64,000 nucleotides of DNA from Actinomadura sp. NBRC 104412 (GCF_030269515.1 NZ_BSTM01000009.1:124001-188000), one strand, 5' to 3'. Counted from the stretch's first letter, positions 43,885 to 54,495 are shown. Translations and numbers: made by a program. The notes: generated by a model not told the origin, from the sequence alone.

Positions 43885-45114
43885 ATGAGACCAGGGCGAA
43901 AGGGCGGGCGGCTGCTCGCCGCGTCGCTGAGCACACTGCTGGTGACGGTGTTGATGATGGTATTCCTGCCCGCCTCTGCGGAGGCGGCGGCTCCTCCCCG
44001 GCCGCAGAGCGATCCGTTCTACCGACCGCCGTCCCCGCTTCCGGCGGGCAGGCCGGGCGATGTGATCCGGAGCGAGGCGGTGACCGCGTGGGTCCTGCCG
44101 CTGGTTCCGATGAACGCCCGCGCGTGGCGTGTCATGTACCTGTCGAGCGACGCCAAGGGACGGCCGAACGCGGTCACGGGGACGGTGCTCGTCCCACGGA
44201 AGGCATGGAACGGCCCAGGGAAACGGCCACTGGTCGGCTACGCGATCGGGACGCACGGGCTCGGCGACCATTGCGCCCCTTCGTACGGGCTGCGCATCGG
44301 GCTGGACTATGAGTCGGTGTTCATCAGTGCCCTCCTGGCCAGGGGCTGGGCCGTGGTGGTGACGGACTACGAGCAGCTCGGCACACCCGGCGTCCACACG
44401 TACATGGTGGGCCGCTCGCAAGGGCACGCCGTCCTCGACTCGCTCCGTGCGGCGACGCGCCTGGACGCCGCCGGGCTGCCGGGTGACTCGCCGATGGGCG
44501 TGGCCGGCTACTCCCAGGGCGGCACGTCGGCGGGATGGGCCGCGCAACTCAAGGACGAGTACGCGCCCGAGCTGCCCATCAAGGGCGTGGCGGCGGGTGG
44601 TGTGGCCGCGGACCTCTCGGAGGTCGCCGAGCACCTGGACGGCAGCCTGTTCTTCATCCTGCTGGGCGCGGCGGCGGTGGGCTTCGACGCGGCCTACCAG
44701 GAGCTGCCGTTCACCGAGCATCTCAACGCCGCGGGCAGGGCGCTGATGGAGGACGCCCAGGACGACTGCATCGTGGACGCCCTCACCAAGGCGCACTTCA
44801 AGCGGATGTCCGACTATCTCGACGTGGATTTGCTGAACACCCCGGAGTGGCAGGAGAAGCTCCGCGCCAACCGCCTGGGCGGTGGCGCGTCACCGTCCAT
44901 GCCGGTGTTCCAGTACCACGCGATCTACGACGAGATGGTGGACGCCTCCCAGGCGAGGACGCTGCGCAGGGAGTGGTGCGGTGCGGGCACGACGCTGCGC
45001 TGGCACGAATACCTGCTGCCTGAGCACGCCCTCGCGGCCTTGGGAGCGGCCGGCGATGTCCAGAGCTGGCTCGCCGACCGCTTCGCCGGCAGGCCCGAGG
45101 CCGGCAACTGCTGA
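43885..45114 (+). CDS. Secreted lipase (LIP family)
   Basis: 409 residues. Signal peptide of about 35 residues ending ASAEAAA; mature protein is an alpha/beta-hydrolase of the secretory LIP lipase family. Nucleophile elbow GYSQGG (about residue 212), acid Asp in YHAIYDEMV and His in PEHALAAL. Two Cys pairs can form disulfides outside the cell. ATG 43885. Stands on the opposite strand, convergent with the Ole-type operon; because lipstatin-like beta-lactones inhibit lipases, a target or tolerance link is conceivable, but only on position. Confidence 0.88.
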   Translation: MRPGRKGGRLLAASLSTLLVTVLMMVFLPASAEAAAPPRPQSDPFYRPPSPLPAGRPGDVIRSEAVTAWVLPLVPMNARAWRVMYLSSDAKGRPNAVTGTVLVPRKAWNGPGKRPLVGYAIGTHGLGDHCAPSYGLRIGLDYESVFISALLARGWAVVVTDYEQLGTPGVHTYMVGRSQGHAVLDSLRAATRLDAAGLPGDSPMGVAGYSQGGTSAGWAAQLKDEYAPELPIKGVAAGGVAADLSEVAEHLDGSLFFILLGAAAVGFDAAYQELPFTEHLNAAGRALMEDAQDDCIVDALTKAHFKRMSDYLDVDLLNTPEWQEKLRANRLGGGASPSMPVFQYHAIYDEMVDASQARTLRREWCGAGTTLRWHEYLLPEHALAALGAAGDVQSWLADRFAGRPEAGNC

Positions 45115-45119
45115 TCGGG

Positions 45120-45241
45120 CCGATCGCCGATCTCGAGCACGGTCTGCGCGCCCGCGGCGGTGCCGAGATCGGCGGCGACGCCGTCGATCTCGGCACCCGG
45201 CCGCGATGGCGCGTCCGATCCCCTGGGTCGATCCGCTGACG
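45120..45241 (-). pseudogene. Relic of a short-chain dehydrogenase gene
   Basis: Minus strand reads SGSTQGIGRAIAAG (the SDR TGxxxGIG nucleotide motif) at about 45203-45241, then after a frame change and deletion GAEIDGVAADLGTAAGAQTVLEIG down to 45120, a typical later stretch of the same SDR type. No start, no stop and most of the gene gone. It lies between the lipase and the Ole-type operon. Confidence 0.6.
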
Positions 45242-45283
45242 AACGAACCACGTGATCGCCACCAGGGCGCGCGGTGCCGCCCG

Positions 45284-46255
45284 TCACCAGGTGAAGGCGC
45301 CCTTGAAGGTGGTCTCCGCCGGGGTGTAGCCGAGGACGGTCCGGGCGGCGGTGAGGTCGAGGGTCCGTTCGACCGCCAGGTGGCTGATGGCGTAGCGGGT
45401 GAGACGGGGCGGTTCAGGGCGGCGTGCCAGCAGGTAGGCGCCCTCCACGGCGGCGGCGAGCGGACGTACGGCGGACGCGGGCAGGTAAAGCGGGCGCGCC
45501 TTGACGCCGCGTTCGGCGAGGAGCGCCCGTAATGCGGCGTGTATGGTCACCGGCTCGGCGTCGGCGATGTTGAAGATGCCCGTCCCCACCGGACCCATGG
45601 CCGCGCGCAGGCATGCCTGGACGAGGTTGCCGATGGAGGTCAGGCTCACCCGCTGACGCCCGTTCCCCACGGCGGGCAGGATCGGCCCGCGTACGGACGA
45701 CAGGACGCGGGGCAGCAGTGTGGTGTCCCCTGGACCGTACACCGCGTGCGGGCGGAGGATCACCGCCTCACGCTTCGCCGGGCCGCGCCAGAGCGCCCGT
45801 CCGTACCCGCGCATGACCGACAGCACGGCGCGCTCGGCCGCCGCCTTGGACGCCCCATAGGCATTGAGGTAGCGAGGCGCGGGCGCCTGGTCCTCCCTGG
45901 CCATGACCGTCGGGCTGTACGGGTCGTACACGCTGGCCGTGCTCACATGCACGAACCGGCCCTTGGGGAAGGACGCGAGGACGTGCTTCGTACCGGCGAG
46001 GTTGGTGGCGAAAAGGGTGGAGGCCGCGCCCCAGTCGGTGACGCTGCCCGCGCAATGGATGACGGCGTCGACCACTGGAGCGTCCCGCAGTGGGCCTTGG
46101 GTCAGGTCCCACGAGCGGTAGGGCGCACCGGCGACGTGTTCCGGTTCGACCTGGGGGCGGCGGCCATAGGCGAACGGCTCGATCCCTTGGCCGACGAGGG
46201 CCCGGCATACGGCGCCGCCCACGAACCCCGAGGCGCCCGTCACGGCGATCCTCAT
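45284..46255 (-). CDS. oleD: NAD(P)-dependent 2-alkyl-3-oxoalkanoate reductase, OleD-like
   Basis: 323-residue extended SDR (3-beta-HSD type). Rossmann motif TGASGFVGGAV at the N-terminus, catalytic YGASK (Tyr-x3-Lys) near 135, VILRPHAVYGPGD. In olefin and lipstatin/nocardiolactone pathways the equivalent enzyme reduces the beta-keto acid made by OleA to the beta-hydroxy acid used by OleC. ATG 46255 overlaps the oleC stop (ATGA). General 3-beta-HSD-type steroid or sugar epimerase activity would be the alternative without this context. Confidence 0.75.
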   Translation of the reverse strand: MRIAVTGASGFVGGAVCRALVGQGIEPFAYGRRPQVEPEHVAGAPYRSWDLTQGPLRDAPVVDAVIHCAGSVTDWGAASTLFATNLAGTKHVLASFPKGRFVHVSTASVYDPYSPTVMAREDQAPAPRYLNAYGASKAAAERAVLSVMRGYGRALWRGPAKREAVILRPHAVYGPGDTTLLPRVLSSVRGPILPAVGNGRQRVSLTSIGNLVQACLRAAMGPVGTGIFNIADAEPVTIHAALRALLAERGVKARPLYLPASAVRPLAAAVEGAYLLARRPEPPRLTRYAISHLAVERTLDLTAARTVLGYTPAETTFKGAFTW

Positions 46256-47775
46256 GGCGTACCACGTACCAGGTCACGCAGCCGGTCGCGGTCGAGCTTG
46301 CGGGAACGCCCGGAACGGGGCAGCTCGGTGAGGACGACGATGCGGTCCGGTAGCGCGTCGTGGTCGATGAGGTCCGGGAGGCGCCGCCGGAGCCGTTCGG
46401 GGTCGGCGTCGCCGACGATGGCCAGCACCACCTCTTCGTCGCCGGTCTCCGAATCGGGCACGCCGACGATGGCGGCCTCCGTGACACCGTCGATCGCCGC
46501 GATGGCGGGCTCGTACAGCCCTGGGTACAGGTTGAACTTGCCCCGGATCAGCATGTCCTTCTTGCGTCCGGTCAGGACGAGGCGGCCATCGGCGTCGAAG
46601 CGGGCGAGGTCGCCTGTGGGCAACTCGGTCATGGGGGTGTCGCCCAGGTATCCGCGGCACAGATTCGGCCCGGACAAGTGCAGCTCACCGTCGTCAGGCG
46701 CGATGCGCGCCTTTACCAGAGGTGTGCCGAGGAGGTCGCCACCGCCCCAGGACTCGGTGTGGGCCAGCTTCTCTTGGGCGGAGGCGATCGCCACGGGGAG
46801 GATTTCGGTCATCGCGTAGACGGAGAGAACCTTGGCTGAGGGGACGGCTGCGGACAGGGCACGGCGCAGGATCGCCGGAGGGGCCGGGGCCGCGCCCAGA
46901 AGAACGTAGCGCAGGGCCGCGGGCAGCGTGGGACGGACCTCCAGGATCTCGGCCAGGTGGACCGGAACGCAGAAGGTATGGGTGGCGCCTCGTTCCTCTA
47001 GCAGCCGAGCGAACTTCGCCGGAGAGCAGGAAAGAGGAGGCATCGACCAGCGCGCGCCCGAGATGAGGGTGGGCAGCCCGAGCATGAGCTGGTCGGTGTG
47101 GACGACGTCCCCCGGCCCCAGCGGAAGCCGTTCACGGAACAGGTCCAACGCGGCGGCCAAGGACGCCTGGGTATGCACCACCGCACGCGGGTGCTCGGTG
47201 GTGCCGGACGTGAAGATGACGGCGGCCTCGGCATCGGGGTCACCGGTGCCGGACCCGGCGGCTTCGGCCCGCCCGCTCACCAGCGTCGTGAACGGCAGCG
47301 CGCCGCGCGGCACCCCGGGCAACCACCGTCCGACGTAGATATGGCGCAGCTTGCCTTGCCCCGAGACTTCCAGCGAACCGAGCTCGGGCAGCAGAAGACC
47401 GCGACGCCGCGCGTATGCGCGCACCGGCCTCAGGCGGCTTCCCGCATAAAGAACGGCTTCGGCCGCAGACCACCGAGGACGCGCCAAGCGAAGCCGCGCC
47501 GTGAACATCTCCGGCCCTGCGCCGGGGTCGGCGAACACCACGGCCCCACCCGCGGCCACCACACCCAAGGCAAGCACGACCGCCTCAGGTGATGGACGCA
47601 CGGAGAACAGCACCCGGTCTCCCGACCTCAGCCCGGCCTCGACCAGGGCATGGCGTACAGCAAGCACCTGGCGCTGTAGCTCGCCGTAGGTCAGCTCCGT
47701 CCCGTCCCCGGCCACCAGCGCGACGGCCTCGGGCGTGGCGGCGGCCTGGTCGAGCAACCTTCCGACCAGTGTCAT
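46252..47775 (-). CDS. oleC: AMP-forming ligase, OleC/beta-lactone synthetase-like
   Basis: 507-residue ANL enzyme. Phosphate-binding motif VIFTSGTTEHPRAVVHT, YAMTEILPVA, TGDLARFDADGRLVLTGRKKDMLIRGKFNLYPG and the late Lys in RSRKLDRDRL. The run SGPNLCRGYLGD and the SWGGGDLLGTPL region resemble OleC-type enzymes, which close beta-hydroxy acids to beta-lactones instead of making CoA esters. It is ATGA-coupled to both the P450 and the reductase. A fatty-acid AMP ligase role cannot be excluded on sequence alone. Confidence 0.75.
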   Translation of the reverse strand: MTLVGRLLDQAAATPEAVALVAGDGTELTYGELQRQVLAVRHALVEAGLRSGDRVLFSVRPSPEAVVLALGVVAAGGAVVFADPGAGPEMFTARLRLARPRWSAAEAVLYAGSRLRPVRAYARRRGLLLPELGSLEVSGQGKLRHIYVGRWLPGVPRGALPFTTLVSGRAEAAGSGTGDPDAEAAVIFTSGTTEHPRAVVHTQASLAAALDLFRERLPLGPGDVVHTDQLMLGLPTLISGARWSMPPLSCSPAKFARLLEERGATHTFCVPVHLAEILEVRPTLPAALRYVLLGAAPAPPAILRRALSAAVPSAKVLSVYAMTEILPVAIASAQEKLAHTESWGGGDLLGTPLVKARIAPDDGELHLSGPNLCRGYLGDTPMTELPTGDLARFDADGRLVLTGRKKDMLIRGKFNLYPGLYEPAIAAIDGVTEAAIVGVPDSETGDEEVVLAIVGDADPERLRRRLPDLIDHDALPDRIVVLTELPRSGRSRKLDRDRLRDLVRGTP

Positions 47776-48926
47776 GCCTTTCTCACCACCAGCCGCGCAT
47801 AGCCCGGGATCAGGACGCGGCGGGACGCGGAACGGCGCACCACCGTCAGCGGCGCGGCGGCGACGACGGTACGGGCCATCGCACGGGCCTCGGCCATGGC
47901 CAGCGGGTAGCCGATGCAGAAGTGCGGCCCCGCGCCGAACCACAACCGGCGCAGCTCGGGCGGGTGCGGCGGCGCGTCGGCGTCGAACGGGCCGTACGCG
48001 CGGCAGCAGTTGTGCGTGGCGATCACGACGCGGTCGCCGGGTCCGACCCGCACACCGCCGATCGCGGCGCGGCGGTGCACGCTCCGCAGCATGACCGGCG
48101 TGGGCGTGGTCACCCGCATGGCCTCGTCGATCACACGGTCCAGGACGCCCGGGGCCAGGACCGCGGCGTCCAGCCGTCCCGCATCGTGCAGGAGCGCGAT
48201 CAGGCGGGGGACGAACGTGGCGACGGTCTCGGTGCCGGTGAGGAAGAACGCGCTGGCGGCCCCGCGCGCCTCGGCCTCCGACAGGCCGAGGGCGCGCATC
48301 CGCCCCATCACCGTGGTCTCGTCGCCGGACGCGTACGCCTTGGCGGCGATGTCGCCCAGCGGGCCGAGGACGGAGCGGGCCCTCTCCACCTGGGAGTCCG
48401 ACAGCCGGCGGGTGCGCAGGGTCACCATGGACACGATCCGCTCGCCCTGCTCGAACAGCCGCCGCCAGTCGTCCTCGGACCGCGTCTCCAGCCCGATGAC
48501 CTCGCAGATCACGGCGCCGGCCATGACCCGTACGGCGTCCACCAGGTCGGCGACGGCACCGCGCGCCAGCCGGTCGGCCAGGCGCGCCAAGGGTTCGTCC
48601 AGCACGCGAGCGCACAGCGCCTCGGTGTAGGAGGGCGTGAACAGCTCCGAGAGGCGGCGACGGAGCGCGCGGTGCGCCTCCCCCTCCATGTTCAGGAGCA
48701 CGGACGGCCCGAGTACGGGCGTCCAGAGGTCGCCTGGGGAGCCGGGTCCGTCCTTACGGAACGTCTCGCCGTCCATAAGGACCTCGCGCGCGAGCGCGGC
48801 CTCGTTCACCACGACCCCGACACCGCGCACCCGTACGACCGGGCCTAAGCGGGCCAGCCCTCGCATCAGGGGGTACGCGAACGGATGCGCGGACAGGTAG
48901 AGCCGCCGCTCCCAGTCGGTGCTCAC
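47772..48926 (-). CDS. Cytochrome P450 in the Ole-type operon
   Basis: 384 residues, on the short side. I-helix FFLTGTETVATFVPRL, ExxR region IDEAMRVTTPTPVMLRSV, heme loop FGAGPHFCIG with the Cys ligand. Opens STDWERRLYLSAHPFAYPL without a membrane anchor, so soluble and dependent on ferredoxin. GTG 48926 overlaps the glycosyltransferase stop (GTGA). Position inside the operon suggests tailoring oxidation of the product chain. Confidence 0.9.
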   Translation of the reverse strand: MSTDWERRLYLSAHPFAYPLMRGLARLGPVVRVRGVGVVVNEAALAREVLMDGETFRKDGPGSPGDLWTPVLGPSVLLNMEGEAHRALRRRLSELFTPSYTEALCARVLDEPLARLADRLARGAVADLVDAVRVMAGAVICEVIGLETRSEDDWRRLFEQGERIVSMVTLRTRRLSDSQVERARSVLGPLGDIAAKAYASGDETTVMGRMRALGLSEAEARGAASAFFLTGTETVATFVPRLIALLHDAGRLDAAVLAPGVLDRVIDEAMRVTTPTPVMLRSVHRRAAIGGVRVGPGDRVVIATHNCCRAYGPFDADAPPHPPELRRLWFGAGPHFCIGYPLAMAEARAMARTVVAAAPLTVVRRSASRRVLIPGYARLVVRKA

Positions 48927-49693
48927 CGCACGTCCCCGATGCGGATGTCCACGACCTCGGGTGTGTAGCGGTGGTCGGCGTACCAGCCGAGCGTCCCGAT
49001 GAGGCCGTAGGCGCGCAGCCGCCGCACGGACCCGTAGACCACCATGTCCTTGCGGAGCCCGTACGCGCGTGTCAGGCGGCGCACCTGATTGACCAGCGCG
49101 CGGTCCTCATGCACCTCCTCGATGCGGGTACGCGGGAAGCCGCCCGCGCGCTCGTACAGCGAAGCGGTGATGGCCACGTTGCAGCCCGGCATCATCACGT
49201 ACGGGCCGAGCGAGAGCGGGTCCCGGTTGCCGGGGCGGAACCGGCCGAACAGCGCGGCGATCCCGATCACGGCGGGCAGCAGGCGCCGTTCCCACAGCTT
49301 GAGCCGGAACTCGTCGGTGCGGGGGCGCAGCGGCCCGCTGACCATCTCGAGCCCGTCGCCGAAGGCCCGCTTCACGGCGGCGATCCAGCCGGGGTCCGGG
49401 AGGCAGTCGGCGTCGGTGCGGGCGATGTGCGTGGCCCCGGCGGAGATGGCGTGCCGGAAGCCGGTGTCGGCGGCGGCGCCCGTCCCCTTCCGCGGCTCCG
49501 TGATGATCCGTACGGGAAAGGGGGCGGCGAAGGAGCGCACCACCTCGGCGGTGCGGTCGGCGCTGCCGTTGTCGACCACGACCAGGGTGAAGTCCGTGTC
49601 GGTCTGCTCGGCGAGGCGCCGCAGCGTGGCGCCGATCGACCGTTCCTCGTCGTACGCGGGGATCACGACCCACAGCCTCATCACGGCCTTCAT
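48923..49693 (-). CDS. Family 2 glycosyltransferase in the Ole-type operon
   Basis: 256 residues. GT2 opening LWVVIPAYDEERSIGATLRRL, VVDNGSADRT, and the metal/nucleotide motif ARTDADCLPDPGW; later GCNVAITASLYERAGGFP and EEVHEDRALVNQVRRL (catalytic ED). No membrane helices beyond one weak hydrophobic segment (about 135). Start ATG 49693 shares a base with the oleA stop (TGATG); ATG 49681 is an alternative. Would add a sugar to the product or to a lipid intermediate. A glycosyltransferase in an OleACD setting is unusual. Confidence 0.85.
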   Translation of the reverse strand: MKAVMRLWVVIPAYDEERSIGATLRRLAEQTDTDFTLVVVDNGSADRTAEVVRSFAAPFPVRIITEPRKGTGAAADTGFRHAISAGATHIARTDADCLPDPGWIAAVKRAFGDGLEMVSGPLRPRTDEFRLKLWERRLLPAVIGIAALFGRFRPGNRDPLSLGPYVMMPGCNVAITASLYERAGGFPRTRIEEVHEDRALVNQVRRLTRAYGLRKDMVVYGSVRRLRAYGLIGTLGWYADHRYTPEVVDIRIGDVR

Positions 49694-50694
49694 CAGAGCT
49701 CCGCCAGCAGGACGCCGAGGCTGACACCGCCCGCCAGCCCGATGAACGCCACCAGGTCGCCCGGCCCGCAGCGTCCGGTCCGGAGCGCGATGTCGAGTTG
49801 CAGCGGCAGGGACGCCGACGCCAGGTTGCCGTGCTCGGGCAGCGTGATGACGAGCCGGTCCGCGGGGATGCCGAGGACCGACCGCAGCACCTCCAGGTAC
49901 GGCATCGTCACCTGGTGGACGCCGATGAACGCGAAGTCGTCCCATGCCAGCCCGGTCTTCGCCAGCGCGGTCAGGAACAGCTCCGGGCCGGTCGCGAGAA
50001 GGACGTCCTTGAGCCTCCGCCCGTCGCCGCTGAAGTAGCCGAACTCCGGGTCGCGCGGGTGCATCGATCCTCCGCCCGGCAGCGTGCCGGCGTCCCAGGC
50101 GGTGGAGACGGCGGTGAAGTCCCGGTAGAAGATGCCGCCGTCCGGCGCGGCCTCGACCAGCATCGCGGCGCCGCCGTCGGAGAGCGTGTAGCCGGCGAAG
50201 GCGTCCACGAACTGGGCGCGGCCGGCGACCTTCCAGCGGATGGCGCGGGACGGGCTCTCCCCCGTGCACACCAGCACCCGCTCGTGCTGCCCGGTGCGGA
50301 TGAGCGCGTCGGCCAGTTGCAGGCCGTTCAGGAAGCCGTTGCAGGCGTTCTTGACGTCGAAGACCGGGCAGGACGCGCCGAGCTTGGCCGCGACGATGTG
50401 GGCGGTGGCCGGTTCGACCAGGTCCTGCGAGGCCGACGCGAAGATCAGCAGGTCGAGCCGGTCCGGGCCGTGGCCGCGGTCGGCCAGCACCCGGCGGGCG
50501 GCGGCGACGGCCAGGTCGGACGCCTGCTCGTCGTCGGCCATGACATGCCGGGCCGCGATGCCGGTCATCCGCTGGACGATGGTCGGGTAGGGCCGGTAGC
50601 CGTCGCTCTCGGCCGCGATCCTGGCCTCCACCTCGGCGCTGGTGAGGGTGCGCTCGGGCAGGTGGGAGGCGACTCCCGCGATGCGTGCTCTCAC
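49693..50694 (-). CDS. oleA: Ketoacyl-ACP synthase III-like condensing enzyme, OleA-like
   Basis: 333-residue thiolase-fold synthase with an intact Cys-His-Asn triad: Cys118 in VKNACNGFLNG, His260 in IGVHQVTM and Asn290 in PEHGNLAS. Opens RIAGVASHLPERTLTSAEVEARI, close to the OleA/KAS III start. In Ole pathways this enzyme joins two acyl-CoAs head to head to a beta-keto acid. Start GTG 50694, first gene of a five-gene operon in which every junction overlaps. Without biochemical data a KAS III role in other natural product synthesis is the alternative. Confidence 0.8.
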   Translation of the reverse strand: MRARIAGVASHLPERTLTSAEVEARIAAESDGYRPYPTIVQRMTGIAARHVMADDEQASDLAVAAARRVLADRGHGPDRLDLLIFASASQDLVEPATAHIVAAKLGASCPVFDVKNACNGFLNGLQLADALIRTGQHERVLVCTGESPSRAIRWKVAGRAQFVDAFAGYTLSDGGAAMLVEAAPDGGIFYRDFTAVSTAWDAGTLPGGGSMHPRDPEFGYFSGDGRRLKDVLLATGPELFLTALAKTGLAWDDFAFIGVHQVTMPYLEVLRSVLGIPADRLVITLPEHGNLASASLPLQLDIALRTGRCGPGDLVAFIGLAGGVSLGVLLAEL

Positions 50695-50879
50695 TGGTCG
50701 GGGCCCCCGTTCCTCGATGGCATGGCACCAGCCTCAGCGGTCACCGCCGCCGCCGACCAGGGAGACCCTACGGAACCCGGGATAGGCACTTCACCTCGGA
50801 CCCGGATGAGTACCGACACTCACCACTCTGAGCGGTATGCCCCATCGAGCCCGAACGATCCGGGCGGAAGACTCTCCCT

Positions 50880-52133
50880 GTGATCGGAACGGGGACTGTG
50901 ATGAGAACGAGGACTGTGATGAGAACGGGGACCGGTGCCGCCGCGGCCCGGCATGAGGCCAGGCTGCTGTGGAGCGGGAACAAGGGGCTCTTCGCCCTGC
51001 TGGAGGCGGCCAGGCACACCGGGCCCATAACGCGCGTGCCGAAGCTGGGATGGGTGGTGACCGACCCGCTGCTGGCACGGCAGGTCCTCAACGACCATGC
51101 GCGGTTCAGCATGGTGGGCGAGGGCGGGGTCGGCCACATGTGGGGTCAGCTTTTCGGGGACGAGATGGCGGGCTTCTTCGGGGGCGCCCGCCATACGGAG
51201 GTGCGCACCAAGGCCCGCGACCTCTTCACCGAGGACAGCGCCCGCCGCCTGGTACAGCGCTCCCAGGGTTCGTACTACACCGCCCTGGCGAGGCGGCTGG
51301 CGGCAGGCGAGACGGTGGACGTGGCCGACGCCACCCGTGTGCTGGCAGGACGCCTGGTCTGCGATCTCCTGGGGCTGCCCGCCGATGAGCCGGACGACAC
51401 GTACCGGAAGGTCTTCGCCTCAGGGGAACGCCTTGCCGCGCTCGCGATGGGCACCACCGCGTCCACGGAACTCGCCCCGGAAACCCTGGCCCGAGCAAGG
51501 GCCATTGTGGACGAGATCACCGCCGGGGTGGACGACGCCTACCGCACGGCCGGTTCTGACACCATCCTCGGTCGTTGCAGGGAAATGAATCTCGGGCTGC
51601 CCCTGGCGCGCGGGCTGGCCACGCTGCTGGCCATCGCGGGAACGGAAACCGGGTCGTCCGGCACATCCCGTACGGTGGCGCTCCTGCATGACACAGGGCA
51701 GCAAGGGGCGCTTCTGGCCGACCCAAGCCTGATGGAGAACGCGGTGCGGGAAGGCTTGCGCGTCTCCACACCCGCCCCTGTCATCGGGCGCCATGTCTCA
51801 CGCGATGCCACGGTCGGAGGGCGGCGGCTACGGGCGGGCGACCGGGTCCTGCTGCTCACCTATCTCGCCACCACGAGCGTCGGCGCGTTCGACATCAGGC
51901 GGGACTACGTACCCGAGACCCGGCAGTTGTGGTTCGGCGGCGGGCGTCACCTGTGCCTCGGCGCCGCGGTGGCCCGGACGCAGGTCACCCGGATGCTGGA
52001 GACGCTGCTCTCGCAGGGACGCCCGTACCGGATCGTGTCGCGCCGCGCCGCCACGCGGGTCCTGGTCCCGGCCTACGCGAGCCTGCGCGTCGCGCTGGCG
52101 CCGCACGGAGGGGGCCGCCCTTCCGCGCCAAAA

Positions 52134-52136
<3 letters not shown>
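50880..52136 (+). CDS. Cytochrome P450, divergent from the Ole-type operon
   Basis: 418 residues. I-helix LLAIAGTETGSSGTSR, ExxR in NAVREGLRVSTPAP, heme loop FGGGRHLCLG. The start region is made of 18-bp tandem repeats (MIGTGTVMRTRTVMRTGTG), offering starts at GTG 50880, ATG 50901 and ATG 50919. Only the first has a fair ribosome site (GGAAG, nine bases away). The KstR-type box at 52134 overlaps the end of this gene and serves fadA5 downstream. It probably belongs to the divergent Ole-type system. Confidence 0.88.
50883..50937 (+). repeat. 18-bp tandem repeat at the P450 start
   Basis: Three units of ATGAGAACGGGGACTGTG type (50883-50900, 50901-50918, 50919-about 50937) with one to three changes each. 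Each unit brings its own purine-rich GAACGAGG-like stretch and GTG/ATG. Confidence 0.85.
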
Positions 52137-53342
<1,206 letters not shown>

Positions 53343-53346
53343 TCGC

Positions 53347-54429
53347 GTGCCATCACTACCGGCGGAGCCGCCCGAAGCCAACCCTTCTTTTCCGGGCGGC
53401 GCGGAGGGTCGTCCCCCCGCGCAGGAAAGACCGGGCCCGGCGGGGCCGGAGGATCTGGGCGGGGGTGTGTGGAGCGTTCCCGTGCCGATCCCGGGCAACC
53501 CGCTCGCCTACACGCTCGTGTACGCGCTGGAGAGCCCGCGCGGGCCGGTGCTGGTCGACGCGGGCTGGGAGCACGAGGACGCATGGTCGGCCCTCAAGAA
53601 CGGTCTCGGCTCGTTCGGCATCGACATCGCCGACGTCTACGGCGTCGTGGTCACCCATTTCCACCCCGACCACGCGGGCCTGGCCGGACGGGTCCGCGAG
53701 GCGTCCGGCGCCTGGGTGGCGATGCACGCCGACGACGCCGCGATCATCCGGACGTTCCGCGAGGTGCTCGGCAAGGACACCGGCCGCTCCTGGGAGAGGG
53801 AGAACCTGCGCAGGGCCGGCGCGGACGAGCGCGAGCTGGCCGAGCACAGCGGCCGGGACGGGGTCGACCCGCCCGCGCTCCCCGACCGCGAGCTCACCGA
53901 CCGGGAGCTGGTGGACCTCCCGGGCCGGCGGCTGCGAGCGATCTGGACACCCGGTCACAGTCCCGGGCACATCTGCCTGAACCTGGAGGACGCCGACCGG
54001 ATCTTCACCGGCGACCACGTCCTGCCGCGCATCACCCCGCACATCGGGCTCTATCCGTACGACACCCCGGACGTGGACCCGCTCGGCGTCTTCATGGACT
54101 CGCTGCGGCGCGTCGCGGCGCTGGACGTCGGCGAGGTGCTGCCCGCCCACCAGTACCGCTTCAACGGTCTCGCGGACCGCGCCCGGGACATCATCCGCCA
54201 CCACGAGGAACGCCTGGACGAGGTCGCCGCCCTGCTCTCCGCCGAGCCCCGCACGCTCTGGGAGCTGGCCGCCGGGATGACGTGGCGCGGCGGCTGGGAC
54301 GAGATGTCCATCACATCGCGCCGCATGGCCGCGGGCGAGGCCGCGGCCCACCTCCGCACCCTGGAGCGGCGCGGCGTCGCACGCCGCGAGGGCGACGCCG
54401 ACCCGCTGCGCTTCGTCCGCGCGCGCTGA
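53347..54429 (+). CDS. Metallo-beta-lactamase-fold hydrolase
   Basis: 360 residues. MBL metal motif THFHPDHAG (His-x-His-x-Asp-His), further ligands in WTPGHSPGHICL, FTGDHVLP and LPAHQYRF. C-terminal 90 residues form a helical/winged extension (LDEVAALLSAEPRTLWELAAGM) as in lactonase- and thioesterase-like MBL proteins. GTG 53347 is four bases after fadA5, so it is probably under the same KstR box and may hydrolyse a CoA ester or lactone of sterol breakdown (inference). Confidence 0.82.
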   Translation: MPSLPAEPPEANPSFPGGAEGRPPAQERPGPAGPEDLGGGVWSVPVPIPGNPLAYTLVYALESPRGPVLVDAGWEHEDAWSALKNGLGSFGIDIADVYGVVVTHFHPDHAGLAGRVREASGAWVAMHADDAAIIRTFREVLGKDTGRSWERENLRRAGADERELAEHSGRDGVDPPALPDRELTDRELVDLPGRRLRAIWTPGHSPGHICLNLEDADRIFTGDHVLPRITPHIGLYPYDTPDVDPLGVFMDSLRRVAALDVGEVLPAHQYRFNGLADRARDIIRHHEERLDEVAALLSAEPRTLWELAAGMTWRGGWDEMSITSRRMAAGEAAAHLRTLERRGVARREGDADPLRFVRAR

Positions 54430-54461
54430 CGGGCGCCCGCAGCCTCCGTCCCGGGGTCTTG

Positions 54462-54479
54462 ATGAGACTCGCGTCTCAT
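54462..54479. promoter_or_regulatory. Inverted repeat next to the KstR box
   Basis: ATGAGAC-TCGC-GTCTCAT, perfect 7-bp arms, two bases before the KstR-type box at 54482. May bind a second regulator of the P450 pair or end the MBL transcript. Confidence 0.45.
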
Positions 54480-54481
54480 GT

Positions 54482-54495
54482 TAGAACCTGTTCTA
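54482..54495. promoter_or_regulatory. KstR-type operator before the CYP125 pair
   Basis: TAGAACCTGTTCTA, perfect palindrome and full match to TnnAACnnGTTnnA; the best site in the window. 95 bases before the first P450 start. Confidence 0.85.

Noticed and set aside
43885..45114. Lipase as a substitute for OleB
   Set aside because: It is a secreted LIP-family lipase with a Ser nucleophile; OleB is a haloalkane-dehalogenase-type enzyme with Asp. A role in the cluster is only positional.
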